From: Clostridia bacterium
Lineage (GTDB): Bacteria > Bacillota > Clostridia > Christensenellales > UBA1242
Assembly (NCBI GenBank): GCA_900767715.1
Contig: CAAGAD010000009.1
Location: forward strand, 15,573 to 79,572
DNA length: 64,000 nt
Direction: 5' to 3'
Part shown: piece after piece, positions 35,635-44,785 of the stretch
Numbering within the stretch: the stretch's first letter is position 1
Layout of the letters: every line of letters starts with the position of its first letter
The notes under the pieces: model-generated
Seen by the model: only the letters and a program-made list of their open reading frames with translations
What the model was told of the DNA's origin: nothing
Databases searched by the model: none
Position numbers and translations under genes: made by a program

Positions 35635-36024
35635 ATGGAAAACTTGGACAAAGATTACTATCTCACATCAGCCAGCGTTTTGGCGTTTGTGGGCGATAGC
35701 GTGTATAGTGTAATTATTAGGTCAGCACTTGCAGAAAAGCACGATTTTTTGGCGGGCAAACTCAACCGACTAGCCAACCTTTATGTGTGTGCCAAAGCAC
35801 AGGCTCGTACATTGGACAAAATTACTCCTGCACTCACCGAGCGAGAGCACGACATTGTAATGCGCGCTAGGAACATCAGCCCAAACAATGTGCCGAAGAG
35901 TTGCACCATTGCCGAATACACAATGGCGACCGCACTCGAAGCCTTGTTCGGCTATTTGTATTTGACCAAGCAATACGACAGAATGAATGAACTTATCACA
36001 ATTGGAATAGGAGAGATAGAATGA
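35635..36024 (+). CDS. mrnC: mini-ribonuclease III
   Basis: 129 residues. RNase III catalytic domain without the double-stranded RNA-binding domain; it matures 23S rRNA ends in Bacillus. Catalytic residues are in LAFVGDSVYSVIIR and TALEALFGYLYL. ATG at 35635 gives the usual N-terminus. Overlaps rlmB by four bases (ATGA). Confidence 0.95.
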   Translation: MENLDKDYYLTSASVLAFVGDSVYSVIIRSALAEKHDFLAGKLNRLANLYVCAKAQARTLDKITPALTEREHDIVMRARNISPNNVPKSCTIAEYTMATALEALFGYLYLTKQYDRMNELITIGIGEIE

Positions 36025-36719
36025 TTATTAGCGGACGTAACGCCATCACCGAACTTTTGTGTGGGGGCAAAAAAGTGGAGAAAGTGTTATCTCTTCGACC
36101 ACTTGACCGAGAACTCGTAGATTTGACCGCCGAGCGCAAAGTTCCCGTGGAAATCATTGACGACGACCAAATGCAACGTCTTACCAAGTCGAAAAAGGCG
36201 CAAGGAATGGTGGCTTTTGTGCCAGAGTTTAAATACAACTCGCTAGAAGAGTTACTCACGAACGAAGAACCATTCTTGGTGATACTGGACGGCATTCAAG
36301 ACCCACATAATTTGGGCGCAATCATTAGAACATGTGAGTGCGCGGGTGTGGACGGCATCATCGTGCCAAAGAACCGCGCTTGTCCAGTGAACGAAACGGT
36401 TTATTCGACCAGTGCAGGTGCAATAGCCAATGTAAAGATTGCAATGGTCACCAACCTTAATGAAACTATTAGACAACTCAAAGACAAAAATATTTGGATT
36501 TACGCACTTGAAGCGGACGGTCAAGACATCTATTCGACCGACCTAAAAGGCGGACTTGCCTTGGTGGTTGGCTCGGAAGGGTTTGGCGTGCACGAACTCA
36601 CGCGCAAGACGTGCGACGGAGTGTTGAGCCTGCCTATGTATGGCAAAATCAACAGCCTAAACGCGTCCAACGCCAGCGCAATCGCGGTTTACGAAGCCGT
36701 GCGCCAAAGGAGAAAGTAA
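36021..36719 (+). CDS. rlmB: TrmH/RlmB-family rRNA 2'-O-methyltransferase
   Basis: 232 residues. N-terminal substrate-binding domain, then the SPOUT methyltransferase knot with motif 1 (DGIQDPHNLGAIIRTCE), motif 2 (LVVGSEGFGV) and motif 3 (LPMYGKINSLNASNASAI). RlmB methylates G2251 of 23S rRNA in E. coli; the same site here is inferred. Same mrnC-rlmB-sigH neighbourhood as in Bacillus. Confidence 0.93.
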   Translation: MIISGRNAITELLCGGKKVEKVLSLRPLDRELVDLTAERKVPVEIIDDDQMQRLTKSKKAQGMVAFVPEFKYNSLEELLTNEEPFLVILDGIQDPHNLGAIIRTCECAGVDGIIVPKNRACPVNETVYSTSAGAIANVKIAMVTNLNETIRQLKDKNIWIYALEADGQDIYSTDLKGGLALVVGSEGFGVHELTRKTCDGVLSLPMYGKINSLNASNASAIAVYEAVRQRRK

Positions 36720-37309
36720 TGACGACTTTAAATCGTGCCAAACAAGGCGATGAACTCGCTATCGAAGAGATAATCAATGAATTTCGCCCTATGCTCAAAG
36801 CGCTTTGTCGTCAATATTTCCTTACGGGAATGGATAGCGACGACCTTATGCAAGAAGCAATGCTCGGGCTGATTCAAGCGGTCAACCTTTATGATGATAA
36901 AAGAAATGACAATTTCAAGAGTTTCGCACGCCTTTGTGCGCAGAGTAAACTTTTGTCCGCATACAAAAGGCAAAATAGACAGAAATGTCTGCTACTCAAC
37001 TCGGCAATAGGCATTGACAGTGAAGGCGCGCTCATCAGTGGCGACGAAAGTGGGCTAATTGTGGCAGTGAGCGACCAAGATTTTGTGGCAGATATGATGA
37101 AGAAAGAATCAAATCACGCCCGCGCAGTTGTCATCAAATCGCTATTAGATAGTGACGATTACCAAATCTTGCAGAAATACTTGCAAGGCTACAAATATGA
37201 CGAGATTGCAGGGTCTATGCACATCACGACCAAAAAAGTGGATAACCGCTTGCAAGCAATCAAGCGAACTTTAACCAAGAATAAAGACAAAGTATTGAAA
37301 GGAGAATAG
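36719..37309 (+). CDS. sigH: SigH-like sigma-70 family factor
   Basis: 196 residues. Region 2 (FRPMLKALCRQYF, DLMQEAMLGLIQAV) and region 4 with a helix-turn-helix (QGYKYDEIAGSMHITTKKV). No region 1.1 or 3. Its neighbours and length match sigma-H, which in Bacillus directs early sporulation and competence genes. The ATG at 36719 overlaps the rlmB stop (TAATG). YacP, which lies between rlmB and sigH in Bacillus, is missing. Confidence 0.88.
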   Translation: MTTLNRAKQGDELAIEEIINEFRPMLKALCRQYFLTGMDSDDLMQEAMLGLIQAVNLYDDKRNDNFKSFARLCAQSKLLSAYKRQNRQKCLLLNSAIGIDSEGALISGDESGLIVAVSDQDFVADMMKKESNHARAVVIKSLLDSDDYQILQKYLQGYKYDEIAGSMHITTKKVDNRLQAIKRTLTKNKDKVLKGE

Positions 37310-37311
37310 AT

Positions 37312-38775
37312 ATGCATTTGGCATTGTATAGAAAATATAGACCAAAGACTTTTGACGAAGTGATTGGACAAGACAACATTGTTACCACACTCAAAAACCA
37401 AGTCATAAAAGATGAAATCAGCCACGCATATCTGTTTACGGGCAGTCGCGGAACGGGTAAGACATCGTGTGCCAAGATTTTCGCTAGGGCAATCAACTGC
37501 TTGCACAACAAGAACGGCTCACCTTGTGGCGAGTGCGAAGTGTGTAAGGGGTTGGCGCAGGTTAATAACACCGACATTTTGGAAATCGACGCTGCCAGCA
37601 ACAACCGCGTGGACGAAATTAGAGATTTGCGCGAGAGCGTGAAATACCCAGCCATTGTGGGCAGACGAAAGGTGTATATCATCGACGAAGTACACATGTT
37701 GACAGACAGCGCGTTCAATGCTCTGTTGAAGACACTTGAAGAACCACCAGAGAATGTGGTATTCATCTTGTGTACAACCGAAATGAATAAGTTGCCGGCG
37801 ACCATTTTGTCGCGCGTGATTAAATTTGAATTCAACCTAGTTGATACGGGCTTGTTGATTAACTTGCTCAAACGCATTTTCAATGACAGCAATATCAGTT
37901 ATGACGAAGAAAGCCTTGAAATCATTGCCACAGCGGGCGACGGTAGTGTGCGTGACACGCTCAGCATTGCCGATGCGGTGGTGGCGTTCTGTGAAGGCAA
38001 GGTGACGGCGGATAGCACACTCAAAATTGTGGGCAAGTCGAGCATAGATATGCTTATGCCGGTTGTCAAAGCCATTTTTGACGGCGACGCAAAACAAGTG
38101 TTTGTCGAAGTCGATACTCTCAAAAAATCTGGAAAGAATATAAACATACTTTTGAAAGATTTATGCAACCTTATTAAAGATTTCATTCTTATCAAAGGTG
38201 GAATTAAAGATTTGGCGCTATTACATTTGACAAATAAAAACTTTACCGCTATAAATGATTTTGTACAGAACATAGACAAAGAACGACTGACATACGCATT
38301 TAATACGCTTTCGAGTGTGGAAATGGATTTGAAATTTTCGCTCGACCCACAACTATTGTTCGAGTCGGCTTGCATTCGTGCAGGTGGCAGTGGAATCGCG
38401 CCCACAGTGGTGGCGCAGTCCGTCACACCCAGTCAACCCAAAAGCGCGCCCGTAGCGAACGAATCGGTACAGAAGCGTTGGGGCGAAGTGCTTTTGGCTA
38501 TCAAAGATGAAAAATATTTCGCACTTGCCAGCGCCTGCAAGAATATCTATAAAGTGGAGCAAAGGGGCGAAATTTTGTATTTGTACGTGTCGGACAGGTC
38601 GAGCCGTGAGATTTTGAATGACAGCGAGCGCGCCAGCGTTCTGCTCAAACTCACCAAACAGCGTTTTGAGAATATCTCGGGTTTGCAGTTTATGTATGAC
38701 GAAGACAAGAAGTCTAGCGACGATTTGATTCAAGATTTAAGGACTGTGTTTCCAAACAATTTCAAGGTAGAATAA
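37312..38775 (+). CDS. dnaX: DNA polymerase III gamma/tau subunit
   Basis: 487 residues. Clamp-loader ATPase: Walker A in GSRGTGKTSCAKIFARA, zinc module with CGECEVC, Walker B with IIDEVHML, and sensor 1 in ILCTTEMNKLP. The C-terminal part (domains IV-V) is shorter than in E. coli. It follows sigH after only two bases, so a sigma factor and the clamp loader share a transcript. Confidence 0.96.
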   Translation: MHLALYRKYRPKTFDEVIGQDNIVTTLKNQVIKDEISHAYLFTGSRGTGKTSCAKIFARAINCLHNKNGSPCGECEVCKGLAQVNNTDILEIDAASNNRVDEIRDLRESVKYPAIVGRRKVYIIDEVHMLTDSAFNALLKTLEEPPENVVFILCTTEMNKLPATILSRVIKFEFNLVDTGLLINLLKRIFNDSNISYDEESLEIIATAGDGSVRDTLSIADAVVAFCEGKVTADSTLKIVGKSSIDMLMPVVKAIFDGDAKQVFVEVDTLKKSGKNINILLKDLCNLIKDFILIKGGIKDLALLHLTNKNFTAINDFVQNIDKERLTYAFNTLSSVEMDLKFSLDPQLLFESACIRAGGSGIAPTVVAQSVTPSQPKSAPVANESVQKRWGEVLLAIKDEKYFALASACKNIYKVEQRGEILYLYVSDRSSREILNDSERASVLLKLTKQRFENISGLQFMYDEDKKSSDDLIQDLRTVFPNNFKVE

Positions 38776-38784
38776 GGAGTAATT

Positions 38785-39114
38785 ATGAACAATTTTAGAG
38801 GCGGTTTTGGCGGAAATATGCAACAGATTATGCAACAAGCCCGCAAAATGCAGGAAGATTTGCAAAAGGCACAAGAAAACTTGGCTAACGAAACAGTGAC
38901 AGGCAATGCTGGTGGCGGAATGGTTGAAGTGACTATGACCGGCAAAAAGATTATCACGGGCGTCAAACTCAAACGTGAAGCCGTTGACCCAGACGACGTG
39001 GAGATGTTGGAAGATTTAATCGTGGCAGCCATCAACGACGCGACCAAAAAGGCGGAAGAACTTGAAGCCAAGGTTATGGGACCTTATTCGTCAATGCTTG
39101 GGGGCTTGATGTAA
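38785..39114 (+). CDS. ebfC: YbaB/EbfC nucleoid-associated protein
   Basis: 109 residues. Begins with FRGGFGGNMQQIMQQARKMQ, followed by the MVEVTMTGKKIITGVKL core. Binds DNA as a dimer. The dnaX-ebfC-recR order is conserved in bacteria. Overlaps recR by one base. Confidence 0.96.
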   Translation: MNNFRGGFGGNMQQIMQQARKMQEDLQKAQENLANETVTGNAGGGMVEVTMTGKKIITGVKLKREAVDPDDVEMLEDLIVAAINDATKKAEELEAKVMGPYSSMLGGLM

Positions 39115-39710
39115 TGAAAAATTTTGTCGAGCCATTGGAACGACTTATCAACGAACTCACCAAACTGGGCGGAGTTGGCAAGAAAACGGCAGAACGCTAT
39201 GCCTACTCAATCATCAATGGAAATGCGGAATGGGTGCACAATTTGAGTGAAGCCATTGCGGACGCCAAAGATAAGATTCACACTTGCGCAATCTGTGGTG
39301 ACTTTACAGACAAGGAAATTTGTGATGCGTGCGCACGTGGAGCGAACGAACCTATCATTTGTGTGGTCACCGAGCCGAAAGACATCAACGCGCTTGACCG
39401 CGTGCGTGACTTCAAAGGTGCGTATCACGTTTTGCACGGCGTAATCAGCCCGCTGGACAACAAAGGTCCAGACGATTTAAACTTGAAAAGTCTGCTTATG
39501 CGCATTCAAAAAGACCACATTCAAGAAGTCATCATCGCCACCAATCCGGACGTTGAAGGCGAAGCCACGGCAATGTATATCGCCAACCTTTTGAAACCAT
39601 TGGGAGTGAAAGTTACGCGCCTTGCTACCGGCATTTCAATGGGCAGTGAACTTGAATACGCTGATGAACTTACTCTTTCTCGCGCCTTGAAAAATCGAAC
39701 CGAAATATAA
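39114..39710 (+). CDS. recR: recombination mediator RecR
   Basis: 198 residues. Helix-hairpin-helix (GVGKKTAERYAYSII), four-Cys zinc finger (CAICGDFTDKEICDAC) and a TOPRIM domain beginning at IICVVTEPKD. With RecO it loads RecA on gapped DNA. End of the mrnC-recR operon, followed by a terminator. Confidence 0.97.
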   Translation: MKNFVEPLERLINELTKLGGVGKKTAERYAYSIINGNAEWVHNLSEAIADAKDKIHTCAICGDFTDKEICDACARGANEPIICVVTEPKDINALDRVRDFKGAYHVLHGVISPLDNKGPDDLNLKSLLMRIQKDHIQEVIIATNPDVEGEATAMYIANLLKPLGVKVTRLATGISMGSELEYADELTLSRALKNRTEI

Positions 39711-39711
39711 A

Positions 39712-39737
39712 AAAGACCGACGCTTGTCGGTTTTTTG
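39712..39737 (+). terminator. terminator after recR
   Basis: ACCGAC, four-base loop, GTCGGT, then TTTTTT. Confidence 0.85.
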
Positions 39738-39759
39738 TTTGCGTGAAATTACTTTTTTG

Positions 39760-39941
39760 TTTGCTCTTTGAGCAATCGACCGAAAGGTCGGCAGGGCAGA
39801 GTGCCCTGATACAGTGCTAAACGCACTGCGCACCGCCGAAGCGTTGCAAGGCAGAGACAAGGCAACAAAAAAGTAGCGAGTGTAACGCTACTTATTTGGT
39901 TGGAATGAATGGACTTGAACCATCGACCTCTGCCTTATCAG
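39760..39941. repeat. left copy of a 180-bp repeat with tRNA-Ile 3' half
   Basis: Nearly identical to 50413-50595. Reading from the left it has three small hairpins (CGACC/GGTCG, CAGGGCA/TGCCCTG and CAGTGC/GCACTG), a minus-strand terminator (AAGTAGCG/CGCTACTT, 39871-39893) and, at 39897-39941, the last 45 bases of tRNA-Ile on the minus strand, ending in the anticodon loop. A translated minus-strand frame here is a well-known kind of false ORF. The repeat marks the left end of the island. Confidence 0.85.
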
Positions 39942-40265
39942 AAAAGTGTATGTTTTTGAGTGGGTTTATACGCATACCCTTAAATGTGCCTAAAATAAAG
40001 GATTTTGGACACATTAAAAAGTCTTTTGATGTCGAACAAAATTACACACTTGACATCAGTTGACATCAAATGTGCACTTTTTAGTAAAATTATGTGGTCT
40101 AAAACTATATAAAACTGGCTAAAACTGCTTAATAAGGTTTATGTTAACATTAAATCGCTTAAATCTAAAGGGTTTTCAATAATCAAATAGAAAAATCTGG
40201 AAAATTTTGTAAAAATAGAATGAAAAATATTGTAATTTATGTTATAGTAGAAAAAGGAGGAAATT
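39942..40265. other. island left flank with TTGACATCA repeats
   Basis: No gene. Contains TTTGATGTC (40026-40033 region), TTGACATCA (40050-40058) and TTGACATCAAATGT (40060-40073), the last two ten bases apart, so on the same face of the helix. The same words occur near the right end (50031-50192). A probable promoter for the first island gene is at 40220-40248. Confidence 0.5.
40220..40248 (+). promoter_or_regulatory. possible promoter of the island operon
   Basis: ATGAAA (40220-40225), 17 bases, TATAGT (40243-40248). It is followed closely by AAAGGAGG and the ATG at 40266, giving a leader of about 11 bases. Confidence 0.45.
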
Positions 40266-41324
40266 ATGGATATACATTTTACTAAAGGAGGTATGTCACT
40301 GATTTTAAATAATCTATCAGACATAATAAAAAATGAAATTGCTGATATTAAACCTGAGAAAATAATAATCAACACGTCTTCTCAACCTAATAGTAAGCCT
40401 CATTTGGGTACACTAACAACATTAATGACTACATTTGCATTAGCAGAAAAGTTTCAATCTGAATTTAAAATTCCAACAATTGTTAGGTTTGACGAGTTAG
40501 AAAATAGTCCATTCGAAATAAATGGCCCATATTACATCTCGTTAGGAGATTACAAACTTAAAAATGGTAGTAGTATTGCTGACAATAATATGAAAACATA
40601 TATTGATATTTTTGAGAAACTAAAAAACATTACAAATATTAATTATGAGATTAGGACATATAAAGAGTTTCAGAAAATTAATGTTATTAGAGAGAATTTA
40701 ATAACAATACTTAATAATCCCAACAAATTTGACAGGTACCTTAATCCATCAAATATAAGCACATATGTTAGGACGAAATGCCCTGAATGTAATCTTTCTT
40801 ATTTCAATCCCAAAGTAAAAAAATATAGTGATCACATTGATTTTGAAGGTTCTTGTCCAGTGCATGGGAACTATCGTATTAGGCTGTTAAAAGACAATAG
40901 TGAATATATAGATATGAATACCCAATTAAGAGATTTATTAAAAGGCGTACATATAGCAAAGGAAAAAGAGAATCACATTCTCGAAATAATGTGTGATGGA
41001 TCGGATTGGTCTGGGGAGTGGACTTCCAACGTCCATTACAAAACAATGCTTGCGCTTGGATTTAATTCCATTACTACTAGATTTTTCACCCCAACTATTG
41101 TTGATGAAAGTGGAGGGAAATTTTCAAAAAGTGTTTATCTAAAAAATGATAGTTATATTGGTGATGAAAAATTGTTTGCTGACTATAAGTTGTTCTATGA
41201 TAAATACAAGGATGAGGGGTGGTTAAAGATATTTAATGAAGTAAAGAAATGGGTTAGTGAGCCCATGCGATTTTTCAGGAGTTATTCATGGGAATACATT
41301 AAATATATTTTAGAAAAGGAGTAA
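40266..41324 (+). CDS. trimmed class I aminoacyl-tRNA synthetase homologue
   Basis: 352 residues. HIGH-type motif KPHLG at 44-48 and KMSKS-type motif KFSKS at 285-289 enclose a Rossmann catalytic domain; Cys/His pairs (C172, C175, C197, H200) can bind zinc. The closest overall pattern is the class I lysyl-tRNA synthetase group, but the protein ends about 65 residues after KFSKS and lacks an anticodon-binding domain. Such trimmed synthetases usually activate an amino acid for a small molecule or tRNA side reaction, not for translation. A second AAAGGAGG-ATG pair at 40293 has spacing too short to be the start. First gene of the island operon. Confidence 0.8.
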   Translation: MDIHFTKGGMSLILNNLSDIIKNEIADIKPEKIIINTSSQPNSKPHLGTLTTLMTTFALAEKFQSEFKIPTIVRFDELENSPFEINGPYYISLGDYKLKNGSSIADNNMKTYIDIFEKLKNITNINYEIRTYKEFQKINVIRENLITILNNPNKFDRYLNPSNISTYVRTKCPECNLSYFNPKVKKYSDHIDFEGSCPVHGNYRIRLLKDNSEYIDMNTQLRDLLKGVHIAKEKENHILEIMCDGSDWSGEWTSNVHYKTMLALGFNSITTRFFTPTIVDESGGKFSKSVYLKNDSYIGDEKLFADYKLFYDKYKDEGWLKIFNEVKKWVSEPMRFFRSYSWEYIKYILEKE

Positions 41325-41328
41325 AAAT

Positions 41329-41745
41329 ATGAGATGTTATATAGCTGGTCCACTATTCACGCAAGGAGATAGATGGTATTTGGAAAAAATAGATGAAATT
41401 TTAAAACGATATGGTATAAGTACATATTTGCCACATCGGGATGCTGGATTATGTCCATCAAATACAAATTCGACAAATTATTATTTTACTACAGATAAAG
41501 AGAATGTCTATGACTGCGATTTTATGGTTACAGTTCTTCATGGGACTGATATTGATTCAGGTACAGCATGGGAAATTGGATGTGCTTATGCTTTAAATAA
41601 ACCAATATTTTCTGTTGCCGAGGATATACGTATAGCTGAAAGAGTTGAAAATATTAATTTAATGATAAGTAATTCAACAAAAGTACATTACAACTTACAA
41701 GAACTTGAGAAATCAATAAAGGAATTTGTTAATAATGCAAGGTAA
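41329..41745 (+). CDS. nucleoside 2-deoxyribosyltransferase family protein
   Basis: 138 residues, full domain. N-terminal YIAGPLF, acidic DIDSGTAWEIGCAYALNKP with presumed catalytic Glu at 82. The family swaps the base of deoxynucleosides or hydrolyses deoxynucleoside monophosphates. Next to two nucleotide kinases it probably makes or trims an unusual nucleotide. Five bases after the synthetase gene; overlaps the next gene. Confidence 0.88.
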   Translation: MRCYIAGPLFTQGDRWYLEKIDEILKRYGISTYLPHRDAGLCPSNTNSTNYYFTTDKENVYDCDFMVTVLHGTDIDSGTAWEIGCAYALNKPIFSVAEDIRIAERVENINLMISNSTKVHYNLQELEKSIKEFVNNAR

Positions 41746-42382
41746 ATTGATAGCAATAGAAGGATTAAGTTGTTCTGGAAAATCTACAATTATGAACATT
41801 TTGAAGAACAAATTAAAAAACAATGAAAACAAATATATCTTTTGTGGTGGATTTGACTTGGATGAGCGTTCTAGTTCATTAACCAAATTGTGTAATCAAA
41901 TGGCTCAACAAGCAACATTTCTAAAAATTAATTATATTGCAGAGTTTCACCTTCTAATTGCGGAAATGATGAATGAAGTATTTGAGAGAATAATTCCTGC
42001 AATAAACGCTGGGAAGGTTGTATTTTATAACAATTACATTAGTTCTGTTATTGCATTTGAAAAAGGAATATATTATTATGATAAGAAATTTAAAACTTAT
42101 ATTGACCAAACTATTGTTAATCTTAATAAACTCCACAAATTACCAATTCCGGATATTATGATCTTTGTAAATGCATCAATCAGTACAACTGTAAAAAGAC
42201 TTGAACTTAGAGACGACTATAAAGACAAAGAAGTAAACTTAATACAAAACAATATTTATGAAGAATATTTAAAAGTATTACCATCTGATACGATTATCAT
42301 TGATAATGAAACAACTTTTGAGAATTTAAATTTAAATATAGAAAAATTATTAGATAATTTGAAGGAGAAAAACATTTTATGA
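41735..42382 (+). CDS. P-loop nucleoside/nucleotide kinase homologue
   Basis: 215 residues. Walker A IEGLSCSGKST at 8-18; the fold pattern follows thymidylate kinase, with a LID-like segment around VKRLELRDDY. The N-terminus MQGKLIAIEG sets the start at 41735, inside the preceding gene. It differs from the next kinase, so the two probably act on different phosphorylation steps. Confidence 0.8.
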   Translation: MQGKLIAIEGLSCSGKSTIMNILKNKLKNNENKYIFCGGFDLDERSSSLTKLCNQMAQQATFLKINYIAEFHLLIAEMMNEVFERIIPAINAGKVVFYNNYISSVIAFEKGIYYYDKKFKTYIDQTIVNLNKLHKLPIPDIMIFVNASISTTVKRLELRDDYKDKEVNLIQNNIYEEYLKVLPSDTIIIDNETTFENLNLNIEKLLDNLKEKNIL

Positions 42383-42990
42383 AAAATTATTTTGTAGTTT
42401 TTGAAGGCCCAGATGGAGTTGGAAAATCAACACTTATAAAAGCGCTTGCAGAAAATTTAGCAGACCAACACCTGTCAGTAGAAATTGTAAATAAAGGAGT
42501 TGATTTTATTGATAATGCAATAGTAGAATTGAAAAAACCAAGTAACTCTTTGTATAATATTAATGCACATTTTTTACTAGCAGCATCTAATAGTATATTG
42601 ACATACAATGAAAAAAATAATTCTGCTTCAAATAAAATATATTTGATAGACAGATATATCTATACAACAATTGCATACAATTGTGCATTAGGATTTGATT
42701 ATAGAACCGCACAATTAATAGCAAAATTAGTGCCTGCACCTGATCTTGTTTTTTTATGTTGTTTAGATACAAGTGCTATGATTGAAAGAAAAAAGGAAAT
42801 TGAAAGTATTGAGGTTGGCTTTAAAGAAATTAATCGGGAAAATTATATTGAGTATCAAAATAAAGTGAAGCAATATTATAATAAATTATTCACTTCAAAT
42901 GATAAATTTGTAAAAGTCAACACTGATAACTTAAATACTGCTGTGACATATACAAAAAAATACATTTTAGAACTTATAAAGGAGAAATAA
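42379..42990 (+). CDS. thymidylate-kinase-like protein
   Basis: 203 residues. Walker A FEGPDGVGKST, the DRY-type motif in YLIDRYIYTT, and a LID-like region near MIERKKEIES. Closer to true thymidylate kinase than its neighbour. Not the housekeeping tmk by context: it lies in the island operon, overlapped by four bases with the gene before. Confidence 0.85.
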   Translation: MKNYFVVFEGPDGVGKSTLIKALAENLADQHLSVEIVNKGVDFIDNAIVELKKPSNSLYNINAHFLLAASNSILTYNEKNNSASNKIYLIDRYIYTTIAYNCALGFDYRTAQLIAKLVPAPDLVFLCCLDTSAMIERKKEIESIEVGFKEINRENYIEYQNKVKQYYNKLFTSNDKFVKVNTDNLNTAVTYTKKYILELIKEK

Positions 42991-43691
42991 TGTATACACA
43001 AAAAGATTATGAAAAATTAATAGAGGCAGTGTCTCAAATTAAGTTGCTTGAAGGTAAAAATAATGCAATGGGTAATTATAAAAATGCAGCATTAATATGC
43101 ATTGATGCTGTTTTGTCTATCAATAGAAAGTATTATAGTTTTGTTGTCCCTAGAATAAAAATAATTCAAGAAAATTATCATGAAATTAATTCTTTAACTA
43201 AATTACAAAAATTAATTAAACGGTCTTCCATCGAAGAATTTTCAAAAATATGGAATTATAATCATCCACAAAGAATTAAAACATTAAGTAACTTGGTTGA
43301 TAGATTAATAGCTTGTGCCGGCATTAAGGAATATGATAGTACAAAGACAGAACTTGAGAAATTGCAAATGTGGGCAAAGACTGTTAACGCATATGACTAT
43401 GACACATTTAATGTGCAAGGCATAGGAATTGCAACTTATCAGTATATTAGAATGATGTTGGGAGCAAAAACTGTAAAACCAGATGTTTACATAAAGAGAT
43501 ATATTAATTCAGTCTTGAATAGAAAATTAAATGAAAAGGATTTAATAGATGTTTTTGAAAGGGCTTGCCATAGCAATAATATAGATGTTTCCCAAGCAGA
43601 CCACTCTCTTTGGAAACAAAATGCTAGAGATGTTGATGTACAATATTTATGGGAAAATGACAAATGGATTTCAAGAGAGGTAGTAAAGTGA
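42990..43691 (+). CDS. HhH-GPD-type DNA glycosylase homologue
   Basis: 233 residues. A helix-hairpin-helix segment NVQGIGIATYQYIRMMLGAK (141-160) is followed by a KPDVYIKRYI motif whose Asp165 is placed like the catalytic Asp of the endonuclease III superfamily. No iron-sulfur cysteines. Could remove a damaged or modified base; a synthetic role, as shown for some phage glycosylase-like enzymes of base hypermodification, is also possible. TAATG coupling to the kinase. Confidence 0.7.
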   Translation: MYTQKDYEKLIEAVSQIKLLEGKNNAMGNYKNAALICIDAVLSINRKYYSFVVPRIKIIQENYHEINSLTKLQKLIKRSSIEEFSKIWNYNHPQRIKTLSNLVDRLIACAGIKEYDSTKTELEKLQMWAKTVNAYDYDTFNVQGIGIATYQYIRMMLGAKTVKPDVYIKRYINSVLNRKLNEKDLIDVFERACHSNNIDVSQADHSLWKQNARDVDVQYLWENDKWISREVVK

Positions 43692-44785
43692 AAACTGTTA
43701 GCATAATCAAAGAAAAGTTGAAAAATGAAAAGCGTGTCATAATGACACCTGATCAAGTTCACGAATTAGTATCGTTGGGATATTCTGTTTTGGTTGAGTA
43801 TGGGGCTGGAATTGGGTGCAACTATACTGATAACGAATATGAAAAAAACGGAGCAAAATTAGTAGATACTGATGAGGCATGGCTATCCGCCGACATTATA
43901 TTGAAGTATAAAGCACCAACTGTTGAAGAATATAAATATTTTAGAAAGGGATTAAACATATGTGCCCTATTTCATGCTGAAAGTAACAAAAACTTAGTAG
44001 AAGAAATGTGCAAAAGCAGACTTAATGCATACACCTTTGAATTTTTAAAAACCGAGGATGATATTTTCCCTATGGCAAAATCAGGAGGTGAAATTGCTGG
44101 AAAATTTTCGATCATTATGGGGACTTACTTATTACAAAAACAATTTGGAGGTAGTGGTAAGTTTTTGGTACAGACTCGTGGTGTGAAACCATGTACTGTT
44201 GGGGTTATTGGGTATGGAAATGTTGGTGCGGCTGCTATAAAACTGGCAAGCGATTTAGGTGCTAGAGTAATTTGTTTTGGAAGAAATGTCGCTAAAATGA
44301 ATAAACTATCAATTTCTTATAACAACAATGTATCGTTTGTGGAAAGTACTCAAGATAATTTTAAAAAATATTTATCGATGATAGATTTGTTAATAGGTTC
44401 TATTTTAATATCTACATATGACACCCCACCTTTGATAGAAAAAGATGTAATTAGTTTAATGAAAAAAGGTTCAGTAGTAATTGATGTTACTTGTGGATAT
44501 GGTAAAGGTTATTTACCCTTTATTGACAGGTATACAACTTTAGAAAATCCTTACTATGAAAAGGATGGTTTAATATTTTCAAAAATAGATAATTTACCTT
44601 CGGCATATCCAGTTACTACGGTTGAAGCATACACAAGTAATGGCTTTCCTTATATAATAGACATTTTGAATTATATTTCCGGAGATAAAACAAAAGAAAA
44701 ATTTGTGAGAACTTCAAAAATAATAGAAGATGGTAAGATAATTCATCCAGTAATTAAACAACACATGGAGTTTTATGGAAATTGA
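43688..44785 (+). CDS. alanine dehydrogenase / transhydrogenase-family oxidoreductase
   Basis: 365 residues. GTG start at 43688 overlaps the previous stop (GTGA). Family residues are present: Lys in LKYKAP (73/75), His96 in LFHAES, and a NAD-binding VGVIGYGNVG (171-180). In true alanine dehydrogenase these residues bind pyruvate; the central sequence differs enough that another keto or amino acid is likely. Related enzymes such as saccharopine or ornithine-cyclising dehydrogenases work in secondary metabolism. Confidence 0.82.
   Translation: MKTVSIIKEKLKNEKRVIMTPDQVHELVSLGYSVLVEYGAGIGCNYTDNEYEKNGAKLVDTDEAWLSADIILKYKAPTVEEYKYFRKGLNICALFHAESNKNLVEEMCKSRLNAYTFEFLKTEDDIFPMAKSGGEIAGKFSIIMGTYLLQKQFGGSGKFLVQTRGVKPCTVGVIGYGNVGAAAIKLASDLGARVICFGRNVAKMNKLSISYNNNVSFVESTQDNFKKYLSMIDLLIGSILISTYDTPPLIEKDVISLMKKGSVVIDVTCGYGKGYLPFIDRYTTLENPYYEKDGLIFSKIDNLPSAYPVTTVEAYTSNGFPYIIDILNYISGDKTKEKFVRTSKIIEDGKIIHPVIKQHMEFYGN

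Noticed and set aside
39636..39860. Minus-strand frame over the three-hairpin repeat, and its twin at 50238-50522
   Set aside because: Both arise from the GC-rich repeat next to tRNA-Ile; no start signals, and their similarity is due to DNA repetition, not protein selection.
40266..41324. A housekeeping aminoacyl-tRNA synthetase
   Set aside because: No anticodon-binding domain follows the KFSKS motif and the gene is part of an island operon.
42379..42990. The housekeeping thymidylate kinase
   Set aside because: Motifs fit, but it lies in an AT-rich island next to a second kinase; the essential tmk is expected elsewhere in the genome.
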